A stretch of 64,000 nt of DNA from Trachythela sp. YZ-2020 (taxonomy: Eukaryota; Cnidaria; Anthozoa; Malacalcyonacea; Clavulariidae), in NCBI GenBank assembly GCA_016169945.1, contig JADLSH010000254.1:434001-498000 (forward strand), written 5' to 3'. Positions 47,801 through 59,200 of this stretch are shown piece after piece. A program made the position numbers and the translations under genes. The notes beneath the pieces are model-generated. The model saw nothing but the letters and a program-made list of their open reading frames with translations, did no database searches and had not been told where the DNA came from. Each line of letters opens with the position of its first letter. The stretch's first letter is position 1.

Positions 47801-48882
47801 GAACTATCATCTCATAGAAATCGAGAGCGAATAATCTAATTGTTTTAGTAGAAACCAGCAAGAAAACAGTATTTCAAAACGTTTTTCATAATTTATTGAA
47901 ATAAATTCGTTAAAAATCGCGCCGAGGAGATGGCTGTTTCGCTACTCGCTATCTATCGACAATTAGATAGCGAGTAGCGTAGCCAATCAAATTACAGCAT
48001 TTGCAATAGTATACTAGTATGATTCTACTAAAACTGTATAGAAACACGGAAAATGTTTTCCATTTCTTAATTATAAAATTTCTCTCGCTAGAACACTGCA
48101 CAATGAGCCGTATCTCGGTACTTCTCTCAAGATTCTTTTACAAAGTGTGGTTCTTTGGCGTCTGTGATTATTGGGGAACATGGCTGTTTCTTTTGGTAGG
48201 TTTTACTATGAACCAGTCTTTGTTTTCCCAGGGTTGATTTATTGGAGTATATGATAACATAAGATAAGCTTCCAAATTTTGGGCATCTCGGAAGGGCATT
48301 TGGGCAAGGTTTTGTATGTATGGAAATTCGAAATATTTCACGTATATTTAAGATCTAACGAGGAACAGTTGTGAAAAGTTCAACTAACTATATGGTAATA
48401 CCCAGGCAAGAATCGAACCTGCGGCCCAGCGATTCCGGTGCAGCACTCTAACCACTGAGCTACAGTTACAGTACAGTTGTCAAGATATATTTACATGAAC
48501 TTGTGGTTAGCTTTTGACAACTGGACTCTGTAGCTCAGTGGTCAGAGCGCTGCACCGGAATCACAGGGCCGCAGGTTTAATTATTGCCGTAGGGCCTTCA
48601 CGTAGTTGCATTTTTCGCAGATACTCCTGGTTAGGTCTAGAATATGCATAAAGTTTTTCGCTTGAAATTTCGTAAACATTTACACGATAATATTCATATT
48701 TTCGAAGAAGCAACATTTGAATTAGCTATTTAAATCTGATAATGAGGATACTTTATTTTTGACAGGCATTTAGTATTGGTTTGGTTGTATCATGTTGTAA
48801 AGGGCGGAGGTCTTATATCGGAGATATTGACTCAAGCGACGAGGGGTCTGGTGACGAGTATGATAGACCCATTGGCACCTGA
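35819..48882 (+). CDS. LMBRD1: Lysosomal cobalamin transport protein LMBRD1
   Basis: Lysosomal membrane protein needed for vitamin B12 export to the cytosol (with ABCD4 in mammals). 15 exons, 546 aa (human 540): 35819-35878, 36922-37098, 37504-37567, 37727-37821, 41534-41601, 42005-42093, 42677-42750, 44337-44393, 44514-44800, 45542-45644, 45860-45964, 46217-46366, 47514-47604, 48092-48195, 48766-48882. Phases all close. Signatures: FSWIYVRYYQ, LITSALVPLDIFLVSYMKN, FYFEEQDDD, AYGMSMLPLELIKGYRS, FQIALGVFFFLLALLIVISL, LYKIRRHKTMPQALLFF and SLAPQYLMYG; about nine hydrophobic membrane segments. Exon 13 adds three N-glycosylation sequons (NVT, NST, NYT) in the luminal loop. The C terminus is acidic (DIDSSDEGSGDE). 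Start set by the first ATG of a short exon that completes the first membrane helix. Expression may be linked to the E-box in the shared upstream region. Confidence 0.94.
36161..36845. mobile_element. MITE, AGGCCNGTTCACATGATC family, copy 2, split by a nested MITE
   Basis: The two halves 36161-36272 and 36773-36845 match the intact copy at 33827-34023 (CTGACGTATGTGATTTCATA; GTAAATCACATACGTCAAGA). The break holds a 494-bp element. LMBRD1 intron 1. Confidence 0.8.
36276..36769. mobile_element. 494-bp nested MITE with exact TTA duplication
   Basis: The ends AGGCCCGATCAAACGAGAA and TTCTCGTTTGATCGGGCCT are inverted. TTA is at 36273-36275 and 36770-36772. The core repeats ACTTGCGATGACTTGCG and AACTTGCG words in both directions. 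TTA target sites suggest PIF/Harbinger-type transposition. Confidence 0.88.
37245..37495 (-). repeat. ~115-bp tandem array (SINE tail), minus orientation
   Basis: Two units in LMBRD1 intron 2, ending a few bases before the exon 3 acceptor (exon starts 37504). Confidence 0.9.
37988..41497. repeat. 3.5-kb minisatellite, 18-bp unit, ~195 copies
   Basis: The unit is GGCACTCGTTATGTGTGT. Main variants: CTCGTT/CTTGTT, GTGTGTGG/GTTTGTGG/GTATGTGG and GGCACT/GACACT. A landmark GTGTGGATGA occurs at 39781 and 41185, exactly 78 units apart, showing a large internal duplication. The array fills most of LMBRD1 intron 4 and stops 36 nt before the exon 5 acceptor. It is open in several frames only because the unit lacks stop codons; it is not coding. 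Confidence 0.97.
42124..42332. mobile_element. MITE-like element with CAGGGCCG ends
   Basis: CAGGGCCGTCCTCAG at the left and GGTCCGGCCCTG at the right, with GGGGGGGTGT and poly-C (14 C) inside. LMBRD1 intron 6. A related poly-C element with CATAGGAACC/TTCCTACGCC ends lies at about 61180-61350 in CC2D1. Confidence 0.6.
43045..44082. repeat. Decamer array (GATGAGAGTT)n, ~104 units
   Basis: Strict 10-bp periodicity over 1 kb with GCATGAGAGT and GATGAAAGTG variants in clusters. Flanked by GGTCAAACGAGAACAAGGG (42968) and an inverted CCTCGTTTGACCGGG (44137), the same flanks as the array at 59066. It sits in LMBRD1 intron 7. Long open frames on the minus strand (SHQLSSTLIN repeats) are an artefact of the stop-free unit. 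Confidence 0.95.
45029..45151. repeat. Palindrome with ~50-bp arms
   Basis: GTGATCCTAACACTTGGGAT ... GACTTTCTGAAAGC is mirrored by GCTTTCAGAAAGTCTCGC ... GTGTTAGGAGCAC. It may form a long hairpin in LMBRD1 intron 9. MITE origin likely. Confidence 0.7.
45150..45500 (+). repeat. ~115-bp tandem array (SINE tail), plus orientation
   Basis: Three units in LMBRD1 intron 9, sense to the gene, starting directly after the 45029-45151 palindrome and ending about 40 bp before exon 10. Confidence 0.9.
46520..47465 (+). mobile_element. Full tRNA-headed SINE with five tail units, split by an hAT-type MITE
   Basis: Head TTAGTATATGTGCTTTTTAC with CGATCGATTTGTGC (decayed B box), then CAGTTGTCTGATT; the 327-bp MITE at 46591-46917; then CCTGATTATAATTTCACC, CAAACACTGCAGG, the CCGGG word and five 115-bp units. 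Best single view of head, body and amplified tail in order. LMBRD1 intron 12, sense. Confidence 0.85.
46591..46917. mobile_element. 327-bp hAT-like MITE with 8-bp target duplication
   Basis: Ends CAGAGGTGGAAAAAGT and ACTTTTTCCACCTCTG. Flanks GTCTGATT (46583-46590) and GCCTGATT (46918-46925), an 8-bp duplication with one mismatch. CAGNGGTGG ends plus 8-bp duplication are typical of hAT elements. No coding capacity. Confidence 0.88.
47738..47843. repeat. Palindrome, ~50-bp arms
   Basis: AACAATTAGATTATGAGC ... ATTTCTATGAGGTGATAGTT is mirrored by AACTATCATCTCATAGAAAT ... AATAATCTAATTGTT. LMBRD1 intron 13. Probably the tip of a larger MITE (47690-48010). Confidence 0.7.
48400..48620. mobile_element. 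Head-to-head pair of tRNA-derived SINEs
   Basis: Minus copy at 48404-48475 (reverse of TAGCTCAGTGGTTAGAGTGC ... GGTTCGATTCTTGCC) and plus copy at 48524-48608 (CTGTAGCTCAGTGGTCAGAG ... CAGGTTTAATTATTGCC). Both keep A-box and B-box words. They are not functional tRNA genes: the position before the would-be anticodon is C, not the invariant T, and no acceptor stem forms. LMBRD1 intron 14. Confidence 0.8.
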
Positions 48883-49310
48883 TGTACACAAGTATTCCTA
48901 AGAGTCTATCTTATGAGATACAGTATTATCCCCAGGAGTCACCGTCGTCTAGCTCTAGATACCCAGCGTCATGTGCATAATGAAAGTCGTTCTTCGAGAC
49001 ATTTGTATATAGAATTTTGTTAAAAGTAATCAAGGTTTTCATAGTCAGCAGTTATAGGCGCAATTGACGAAAGGTAATTCACAAGTACTAGATGATATTT
49101 GATTGTGGGACATTCAGAAGTCAGTTTTCTGCAAATTATTCAACTTCATTTTAAAGTCACCAGACGTATTGTTCATCAACAAGCAGTGCCATAATTTATC
49201 TAAACAAATTAGTTTAGTCCCGTTAAACGGATATTCTATTTAATATTTTTCATTAGTATATTTGTAATCGACAGCCAATGTTTGTAAATAATTATGTACA
49301 CAGTGTTTTG

Positions 49311-49316
49311 AATAAA
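49311..49316 (+). terminator. LMBRD1: LMBRD1 polyadenylation signal
   Basis: AATAAA, 429 nt after the stop codon; the first canonical hexamer in the 3' UTR. Confidence 0.6.
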
Positions 49317-49544
49317 AAATCAATTTAGAAAACCGCGGATTCATTCAACGTTACAGAACTTAAACTGGTCTTCCATTGCAACCCTTTCATCCGATGCAGT
49401 CGAACACAACACATTCCTGGATTAACGTATGTCGCACTCCTACTCCTTATAACATTGTGACAAAGTAAATCATCTTCTGCAAACCCAAGAAAGACAAAAT
49501 ATAAGGTTTGGTATGCGTGAACTACAAACAAGGCCTCGAGATTA

Positions 49545-49862
49545 GTTTAGTTTAGCGTGTTAACACTCTGAGGTGGACGGAAAGCCTTAACAGGTTTTGC
49601 AACCCAATTGACAAAGGTCTCCGAGTGTTAGTTAGTTAAGGTTAGTGCCTAAGGGTTAGTTTTTAGCGAGGGAGGAAAACCGGAGTACCCGGAGAAAAAC
49701 CCTCGAAGCACAGGAGGGAACCAACCAATCTCAACTTAAATTTATCAAGCGCACTGACGTTACCCAACCTAAGTAAATCCCTGCCCTCGACCTGCTGTAT
49801 AACCGGCTTAACTCCGAGGTAAGGGGCAGCGCGCTAACCGCATCTGCCACCCGTGCTTGGAG
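49545..49862 (+). mobile_element. GCAGCGCGCTAACCG-type SINE, full-length-looking copy
   Basis: Runs from AGGTGGACGGAAAGCCTTAA through GTACCCGGAGAAAAACCCTC to GGGGCAGCGCGCTAACCGC and CACCCGTGCTTGG, about 318 bp. Related copies: 1045-1235, 23675-23965, 55741-55840 (partial) and 57500-57795. It lies in the LMBRD1/CC2D1 tail-to-tail gap; the rest of 48883-50225 shows only 3' UTR-like AT-rich sequence. Confidence 0.75.
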
Positions 49863-50060
49863 ATGGAGGGTCTAAAATTAAATGCAATTTGAGTAGTATA
49901 GAGGGGCTTCAAAACGCCATATGAATTAAATTCTTATCTAAGATAAAGGTTAATAAGTCGTTTTAAGGTTAATATTTTTATGTTTATTTTTTATCGATGT
50001 GCTTATTAATACAATACTCAGTAGTGTATAAATTAAGTAGAAAACGATTTATTATTTCTA

Positions 50061-50066
50061 TTTATT
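50061..50066 (-). terminator. CC2D1: CC2D1 polyadenylation signal
   Basis: AATAAA on the minus strand, 160 nt past the stop codon at 50226; a second one is at 50048-50053. Confidence 0.6.
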
Positions 50067-50225
50067 GATTATATACAATATCAAACATATAAACATGTTC
50101 CTACAAGTTTAGGCTGTTAAGGCTTCATTGGATTGTACAGACTTTAGATCTATATAAGCAATAGAAATAATATCTTGTTGACGTGCGAAGTCGAAGGTAA
50201 TACCCAAGACAAAAGCTAACAAGAC

Positions 50226-53200
50226 TTACACATTCGCACTCTTTGGCTTCCCTCCACCAGTCTTGCTTTCCACCTGGAAAAACATTCTTAATTTACTTGA
50301 ACATGCAAATTATGGACAAAATCGGCTAAAATGTTCGTTTACAACGTTGCTACACCCAAATCAAGATTACGAAAACATAGAATAGAAGGTAACTAAGCAT
50401 TAGAATTATGTATAAGAGCTATTCACTCGTGTACTGTAGATCATTCTAATACTTAGTTACCTCTGTTCTGTTCTGTTCTGTTCTGTTCTGTTCTGTGTTC
50501 TGTTCTGTGTTCTGTGTTCTGTGTTCTGTTCTGTGCTGTGCTGTGCTGTGCTGTTCTGTTCTGTTCTGTTCTGTTCTGTTCTGTTCTGTTCTGCTCTGTT
50601 CTGTTCTGTTCTGTTCTGTGCTGTGCTGTGCTGTGCTGTTCTGTTCTGTTCTGCTCTGCTCTGTTCTGTTCTGTTCTGTTCTGTTCTGTTCTGTTCTGTC
50701 CTGTCCTGTCCTGTCCTGTCCTGTGCTGTCCTGTCCTGTTCTGTTCTGTTCTGTTCTTTCAAAAACTAGAACAATAGTAACTGAATTTGGTATAAACAAG
50801 CGTTATAGCCGATTTTGTCTATTGCCGAAAAAGAGAAATCAACACCAACAAACTATTCTACTCAATGTTTGGTTATCTTGAAGAAACACGCTTCCTTGTG
50901 CTTGATATATAGTACGTAAGGTATAAATAGAAATATATTCCATTGTACCTTGCCGGTGGATGACGCACTTATAGGCTGAAAGAGAATGCATGCATGGTTT
51001 AAGTGAGACATAACATTGTACACATACAAACGAATTTGGGAGATATAATCTACAGTACTCACTCTGTTCGAAGGAACGACAAAGGCTTCGATAACAAGCC
51101 ATTTCTGAGTTAAAATTTCAACATCTTTATCTGTCAATGGTTCGCGTATGCGGAGTTTGATCTCGATTTTACCACCAATTGCTTTGCGACCTTTGTCTGG
51201 GTCCATCAGCTAAATAATGAACAATACTACACAGTATCAAGATATATTGATATATCCACTGATATATACTGATTGAGACAAACTATGATTTTACTTCTTA
51301 AGAATAGACATGGACTAAGTGACGTGCTTCAAGTGATGTGACGTCATTTCATGTGCTGTTACGCCATGCCATGTGATAACGCCATGTCATGTCATGTGAT
51401 GCGAGGTGATCTAATGTGATGTGACATCATGATGTAATGTGACGTGATTGACGTCATGTGATATATATATAACATGTGATATGACGTGTGACATGACGCA
51501 ATGTAGAGTCATGTAATGTGACGTCGAGACATATGTTGTATTAGGGAGCTTTAGCAAACACAACGCGACGTCAAAGAGGACGTGAAAATGGCGTGATATG
51601 CCCATCTATGGATGTGCCCACGCCATTTTTACGCCATTTTCACGTCCTCTTTGACGTCGCGTTGTGTTTGCTAAAGCTGTCTAATGAGATGTCATGTGAT
51701 GTGATAAATGCGCCCTACGACATCCCATTCTATTCATTCCATTTGCCAAAGGGAGAGACTTTACAGTACAAAACACAATAATATAAATTAAGTGATCTTA
51801 CATCAACACATTCATGGATTTCACATCTGTTATCAAACGAAGCAAGTTTAACTGTCGCCTGACCAAGCGATTTATCACCTTTTAAAAATCCTCTAGAGTA
51901 TTGAGAATAAAAATTAAAATAATGCTTTACATTTTACAATATGTATTCTAGGGGCCGTTTGTACTACGCAGATAGTTCGTTTTGATGGAAGATAATAAAA
52001 ATAAAGAATAATGCTTTACAATATTGAATCAAGGGGTTTGTACTACGCAGATATGATCCACCTGTTTGCTGCAATAAGAAAGAATTACCAAACAAACTAT
52101 ATTTTCTTTGCCCAAATTCGTGCAGGCGGACCCTCCGCGTCTAGTAAAATTCGGGTCATTTTTTTCTTACCTGGAATATTTAATTTCAAATTTAACACTC
52201 TGTCGTCGAAATATTCTCGATAAAGCTCGATTTTTTCTGTCTATCGATACTTTAAATTGTTGTTGAAACTCTGCAACATAAAACGGACACATGCTTTCAG
52301 ACTTGAGAGCAACGTTCTTATAACCATACAACAAATCATCGAATGTTTATGCCCGTTGCGATCCAATTTACTTACATATTTAATTTAATGTTTGGTTACC
52401 TTTGTTTCATTCTATGCTTACATTATCAGAACAGTGGTAACTAGGCATGTGAGTTATCTGAAAATGTGAATTGGTTACCTTTGTTTCATTCTATGCTTAC
52501 ATTATCAGAACAGTGGTAACTAGGCATGTGAGTTATCCGAAAATGTGAATTGGTTACCTTTGTTCCATTCTATGCTTACATTATCAGAACAGTGGTAACT
52601 AGGCATGTGAGTTATCTGAAAATGTGAATTGGGTGGCAATGAGCATAAACATACGTTGGCTGATTATAGGTTCATTCAATCCTCGTTTCTTTGATAAAGA
52701 GCGAAAATTGTCAGCATAATATCCCACATTCGCTATCTCATGGTCTCAGAAAATATTTTTCCAACTATATACAATGATTCTATATTTCTCACCTGGGTTT
52801 ATAGAATGTTTAATGGTTTCACTAAAACCAGTTTGGGGCAGGTCCTAAAACAAGAAACATACGGTATATAATATAAAGCTGGTCTCAAAGAACCAGAGAA
52901 AATAGTTTTCTGAGATATAAGTTATAAACACTCACACTTGGAAAAGGAAATTCATACGTCACGTAAATTTTCATATCGTCTTTGCTGTAACCTTAAAAGA
53001 TGTACACGAGGTTTTGTTAAAGACAAAGAAGATACAATAAACAGCATATACTTGTGCATCATACCTACCTGAAGGTAGAGGAATATTTATACATTTTATG
53101 ATATGCAATTCACAATCTTGGTCGCCTAAATCTGTATTTGACCTATAATTTAAAACCAGAATTACAAACGTATCCATTATTCGTTTTCATAAAAAACTAA

Positions 53201-56200
53201 GTTTATTTATACTGGATAGTTCTATCAGTTCTAAACTGTTCTTCCTAGAGGTCCAGTAAGGTCACCCCTTATTGATCCAGTGTTACTACAGGAGGAAACC
53301 TAAACTAAACTAACGTTATTTATACTGGGTAGCTCTATCAGTTCTAAACTGTTCTTCCTAGAGGTCCAGTAAAGATCATCCCTTACTGATCCAGTGTTAC
53401 TGAAACCTAAACTAAACTAACTATATTTATACTGGATAGCTCTACCAGTCATAAACTGTTCTTCCTAGAGGTCCAGTAAGAGTCATCCCTTATTGATCCA
53501 GTGTTACTACAGGAGGAAACCTAAACTAAACTAACTTTATTTATACTGGATAGCTCTATCAGTTCTAAACTGTTCTTCCTAGAGGTCCAGTAAGAGTCAT
53601 CCCTTATTGATCCAGTGTTACTACAGGAGGAAACCTAAACTAAACTAACTTTATTTATACTGGATAGGTCTATCAGTTCTAAACTGTTCTTCCTAGAGGT
53701 CCAGTAAGGGTCATCCCTTATTGGTCCAGTGTTACTACAGGAGGAAACCTAAACTAAACTAACCTTATTTATACTGGATAGCTCTATCAGTCCTAAACTG
53801 TTCTCCCTAAAGGTCCAGTAAGAGTCATCTCTTATTGATCCAGTGTTACTACAGGAGGAAACCTAAACTAAACTAACTTTATTTATACTGGATAGCTCTA
53901 CCAGTTCTAAACTGTTCTTCCTAGAGGTCCAGTAAGGGTCATCCCTTATTGATCCAGTGTTACTACAGAAGGAAACCTAAACTAAACTAACTTTATTTAT
54001 ACTGGATAGCTCTATCAGTTCTAAACTGTTCTTCCTAGAGGTCCAGTAAGTGTTCTCCTTATTATGCTAGCGCTACTACAGGAGAACGTCATAATAACTG
54101 GATAAACCCAGCGGTAGAGTTAAACTGGAAGCACTCTTCTCATATGTGACTAAGCAAAACTATAATCAGACAACTGCATATTGAAAGAATCAAAAGTAAA
54201 CACATGCTGTACTGTAACAGAAAAAGTAAATGGAAGTACCTGATAATACTAAATGTTCTATTTTCGTAATGATATCGAGGCGGTGGGTTGCCATGTTTAA
54301 ATGCACTTTGTAATGATTCGTAGTCCTTCTTGCAGTGTAATGCCAATTTCTCAAACCTAGTAAATGGAGAGACGTTGATACACTATGTATCTGGAGTTGC
54401 CTGAATGAGAAGCAAAGTCATTTCCAAAGATGGCAGATATACAGTTTCGTAGGAAGTCAGTCCCTTACAGCACCATGGTAGCAACTGACTATAACTATTG
54501 ACCGCTTACTGACTATAGCACAAATGACTAAGACGACGTCCAGTATTCACTACCTATTTCACTTTCAGATATACAGTGCTGTGTCCATAAATTATTTACT
54601 GTAATCACACCCTGCAGTGGCAATGTTCGAGCGTGAACTTTAATGCCTCGGAAACGCAATCTTCTGCATTCTGAGATGTGATTCTTAACAATCTGAGTGG
54701 TGATTTCTATTCTCGCGCATCCAGTTTTGGCGCCCAAATCGGAGTACCGCCATCTCAACCACTCTGCCTACAGCCTTGATACAAGTCCAGTACTGTATAG
54801 ATGCACAGCAGCATACTGTAATGGTTCGAACTAAACGTTGTCTCATCAAAGCCTCTGTTACTTACCTTTTTGAGGTTTCAATATCTCCAATTTTTGAGTA
54901 ATGTTGGGTGTTACTCTTGCACATCTAGAAAGCAACCCTCCAAATTAGCTACATCGTAACATCTGATGGACGTTTTGAAACATGAGTTTCACAGCAACCA
55001 GGTGTAATATCAGACATGTCTTGCTACTCTGGCTTAATAGATGAATGCACGTCTAAATTGCGACCTCGTATCGACATTGCAGTCTGTGTACAGGGTTTTC
55101 AATAAAAGGCGGTTACCGGCGGTTTACCGCCGCCTATTAGGCCTTTCACAGCCGCCTATTTATTTGTTTATTTGCAAAATCTATATTTGTCTTTCATCTG
55201 GATACTTTGAGCACAGCCGCCTATTTTTGAAATTCAGCCTGCTATTACAAAAATTATTGAAAACACTGTGTGTAGTGTCTTCATCATTACCACCACCCGT
55301 CATCGTCGCTACCTCGAAGAGTTGTACATTTTATATAATAACAGGAATAACGATATAGCTATCTACAACAAGAGTGTCTCCACCTTGTGGTAATTGCCCA
55401 GAGTAGTCAAACATGTCGGAAAAACGTATGTTTCAAAGCATTGCCTCACGGCCCTCACTAACCTCGTATTGAGATTTCAACGCTTTCTCAAGGCTTGCAA
55501 ACGTCTCCTCTCTGCTACTATTTTTCGGCGTGCAGTCTTCTTCTTGCACTACGACGAAATCACTCTGAACGGAGATTGATCCTGGTAGACCTTGCCCTAG
55601 GGTCGGAGATTCCGGTACCTTAGTAAGATCCACACGTAGTCCATTTCTGGCGGCTTCAATCATAGCGTCAAATCCCTAAAGTGAAAGATAGATATATTCA
55701 AAAGTAAACACATAAAGACTAACATATAAACTAACCAACCAACCAACCAACACTCGGAGACCTTTGCCAATTGGGTTGTAAAACCTTTTAAGGCTTTCCG
55801 TCCACCTCAGAGTTGTAAACACAATAAACTAAACTACATGAAGGTCGTGAGACCCATTATCTCAGAGGTTTAAAGCTGAATCGAACCCACGATCTCAGAG
55901 GTGATAGGCGCTTGCTCTAACAAGACAACCAGCAGAGAGGAAGACTTAGAGCACGTATACAGTACCTTGGACGTTTTAAGATGATTTCTTGCTTGGTCTA
56001 TGTCGCCATGTTTCTTGGCATTTAACGCAGCCACCTTGAATTCTTTCTGTCGATCAGTTAGAAACTGTAGTTCCTTCTCATTCCGTCCCTTAGGCGCAGG
56101 TTTAACACCTGCCGCGCCCGCAGCAACAGGTGGTGCTGTTGGAGCAGGACGTTTTACTGAGGCCTTGGTAGGAGCTGCCTGAGGTTGTGATGGGGTGGCA

Positions 56201-59200
56201 GCTGGTTGACGTGGAGCCTAAATAGTGATCATATAATACAAGATTTTTTTGGCATCTCGTTCGATAGAACTAATAGTAGAAGTTGTTTTGTAGATGGAAT
56301 ATTCGAACGAGAATTTATATACGTTTTTAGACCTAACCAGGAGCAGCTGGGAAAAATACAACTTTAGGCCCTCTGGCAGGAATCGAACCTGCGGCCCTGC
56401 GATTCCGGTGCAGCGCTCTATACCAACTGAGCTACACAGAGTCCAGTTGCTGAACATTAACCGCAAATTCAGAGGGCTTATAGTCGTTCGAATATTCCAT
56501 CTACAAAACACCTTCTATCATATACAGTAAACAGTCTACGGTCAGCTGACGACCGTAAACAAAGGGAAAACAATCAAATTTCAGTTCAATTTGCATGAAA
56601 ATTGGATTAGTAATTTACGTTTGTCTTGTTTCAGGGATGGATTTACCGGGGAGTATCTTACCGCTATCAGATCAAACTGGGTCCATGCCTCCTGTCTTGC
56701 TTCCTCGGGCTGAGAACACCGAATGCGTAATTGAGGTATGCATAATTTATGCACGAATACTGGACTTATAATTAATTCGTTGGTGGAGGTCATTGAACTA
56801 TAATAGACTGGAACGCTAACGCAGGGGGGGGGATTGAAGCCAGCTTAATTCAGCTGAGTTTTGAGTTGAAATACTTAACGCCGAACAAAGAATTGGGCTG
56901 TATATGAAATTGAAGCTATTAAAAAGTTATATTTGATATAAAAACTTCAAGACTTTAGGAAAAATGGAATTACAAAACAATTTGCCGTATTTTACAAAAT
57001 TGCGGTTGTTTTTGTATTTTTTAAGTATTTCCCTTTTACCTAAAGTCTTGAAGTTTTTATATCAAATATAACTTTTTAATAGCTTCAATTTCATATACAG
57101 CCCAATGTTCGGCGTTAAGTATTTCAACTCAAAACTCGTATTGATATAGCGTTATTGAGTTAGCGTTTGTATATAGTTCAATGGTGGAGGTATGCAGCCT
57201 CTGAGCGCCTTCTAGTTACTTAATTGATAATTGATGGGTGTTCAGTGAATACACAGTGAGTGAAGTTCTAAACCATAACTTACTGTTGCTGGCGGTGGTG
57301 GTGCTGATTCTGTAGGAAAAGGAGGGAAACCTGGAGGTGTGGGTAGTTCTTCAAGATTGATTGGTTTCTTCGTCTTGTAATCTCGTATGGCATCTTGATA
57401 TTGCTGGAAAGAAAAGAAAATGAACACTTTTAAAGTTTAAAGTAAAATTATTAAATTAATATGTAAATCATTTTCATCATATGTAGTTGTCTTGTTTTAG
57501 TTCAGTTTGTTGTGTTTACCACTCTGATGTGGACGGAAAGCCTTAACAGGTTTTGCAACCCATTTGACAAAGGTTCCGAGGGTTAGTTAGTTAAGGTGCC
57601 TAAGGGTTAGTTTTTAGCGAGGGAGGAAAACCTGAGTACCCGGAGAAACACCCTCGAATCACAGGAGAGAACCAACCAATCTCAACTTACATGAGTTTAT
57701 CAAGGACACTGGCGTTACCTAACCTAAGTAAATCCCTGCACTCGACCTGCTGTATATCAAGCTTAACTCAGAGGTAAGACAACCCATGCTTCCCATTTGC
57801 CACCCGTTCTTGGTAGGAAAGAATGTATTCCAGTATTCATTCTCCTATAAGTGTCAAAATTTCTGAAGTGTATCATCAGTAAGTACAAATGTGTCATCTT
57901 ACCTTAACAAGTCTCATCATTCTCCTTGCCTTCCCAGAATTCTCTTCTTTCTCAGCATCCTGGACTCCAGATTTATATTTCTCCAATCTCTGCTCAAGTG
58001 TCTCAAGGACTGTCTTTGGAGCAGGAGGAGGACCTGGGTTCGAGCTTGGAGTGCTGACATCAGCAGTAGGAGGTTGGGCACTAGCAGGCGAGGGTTGGGA
58101 TGGCTCTCCTGACAAGATAGGCTTTGTTGCAGGTCCACCTAATATGTTTTGGAGCAAGAAATTAACATCATTAGGTTGATATCAATACCTGAAAACATCG
58201 GGCATCACGATCCGTTTTCCTTCAGACATCATGAATAAACACTCCTAAATGTATTGCCACCCATATAATTGAATTATATTCTGAGTGGATGGTTAAAATG
58301 ACCTTTCAAATGAAATTACGGCTGGTTATTATCTCGTTTTTGAAGAGGATTGTCCCTCGACTCGCAGTTATTTCGAGTTCTGATTTTGTTCTTACCAGGA
58401 AATCCAGGAGGCGGTGGAGGACATTGAGTAAGATCAACTTCTCTGCCATCTTTCACTGCTTGAATAACAATATCAAACTCCTAGAAGGACGTAATACACA
58501 AATATATTTATAAAGTCCCGGTCAAACGAGGATAAGACAGTGGTGTAACTTAACTTTTTTGACCACTTGCGATCAGGGCAGGTTGGACATGAAAAATGAA
58601 TAAAATTCACTTGCCATCAGATGTAGCTTTGGTTCACATAATAACAAAATTTGAAGCAAATGATTCCAGTAAGCATGATATGCTGATAGATAAGTACAAC
58701 CTGCATTATATATAACACCTATCTACACTATTCACCATTCTTCTATTTTCCTTCGTAGAATTGTCAGACAATGTCCGTCGAGGCATGTTCACGTGTTTAC
58801 ATTTTTCAAATTATTCAGCAGAATGAATGGTTAACTGGTCTATATTTTACTCATTTAATACTAACTTGCACCGGGCAAGCGTTAAGTTACACCACTGTAA
58901 GAGTTGATGAGAGTTGGCAAGCGAGAGTTTGCATGAGAGTTTTTTCAACTCTCATGTCCCGGTCAAACGAGAACAAGAGTTGCACGAGAGTTGACTGGAT
59001 ATTACCACGCGTACCCGTCAAACGATGGAAAACTCTCGTCAACTCTCATCAAAATTTGAACCAGCTCAAAGTTGATGAGAGTGCATGAAAGTTGATGAGA
59101 GTGCATGAGAGTTGATGAGAGTGCAAGAGAGTGCAAGAGAGTTGATGAGAGTTGATGTGAGTGCATGAGAGTTGATGAGAGTTGATGAGAGTTGATGAGA

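Noticed and set aside
48404..48608. Functional tRNA genes (also near 56400, 61900, 63510)
   Set aside because: A- and B-box words are present, but the invariant T before the anticodon is replaced by C, the anticodon stem has a mismatch, no acceptor stem forms, and SINE body sequence follows.
50446..50881. Cysteine/valine-rich or Gln/Asn/Arg/Thr/Glu-rich frames over the CTGTT repeat
   Set aside because: A pentanucleotide microsatellite open in all frames; no domain, and it is inside the last CC2D1 intron.
54528..54758. Extra CC2D1 exon
   Set aside because: Exons 54866-54924 and 54240-54356 join in phase and match the family order directly; the frame in between has no counterpart and reads as repeat-derived.
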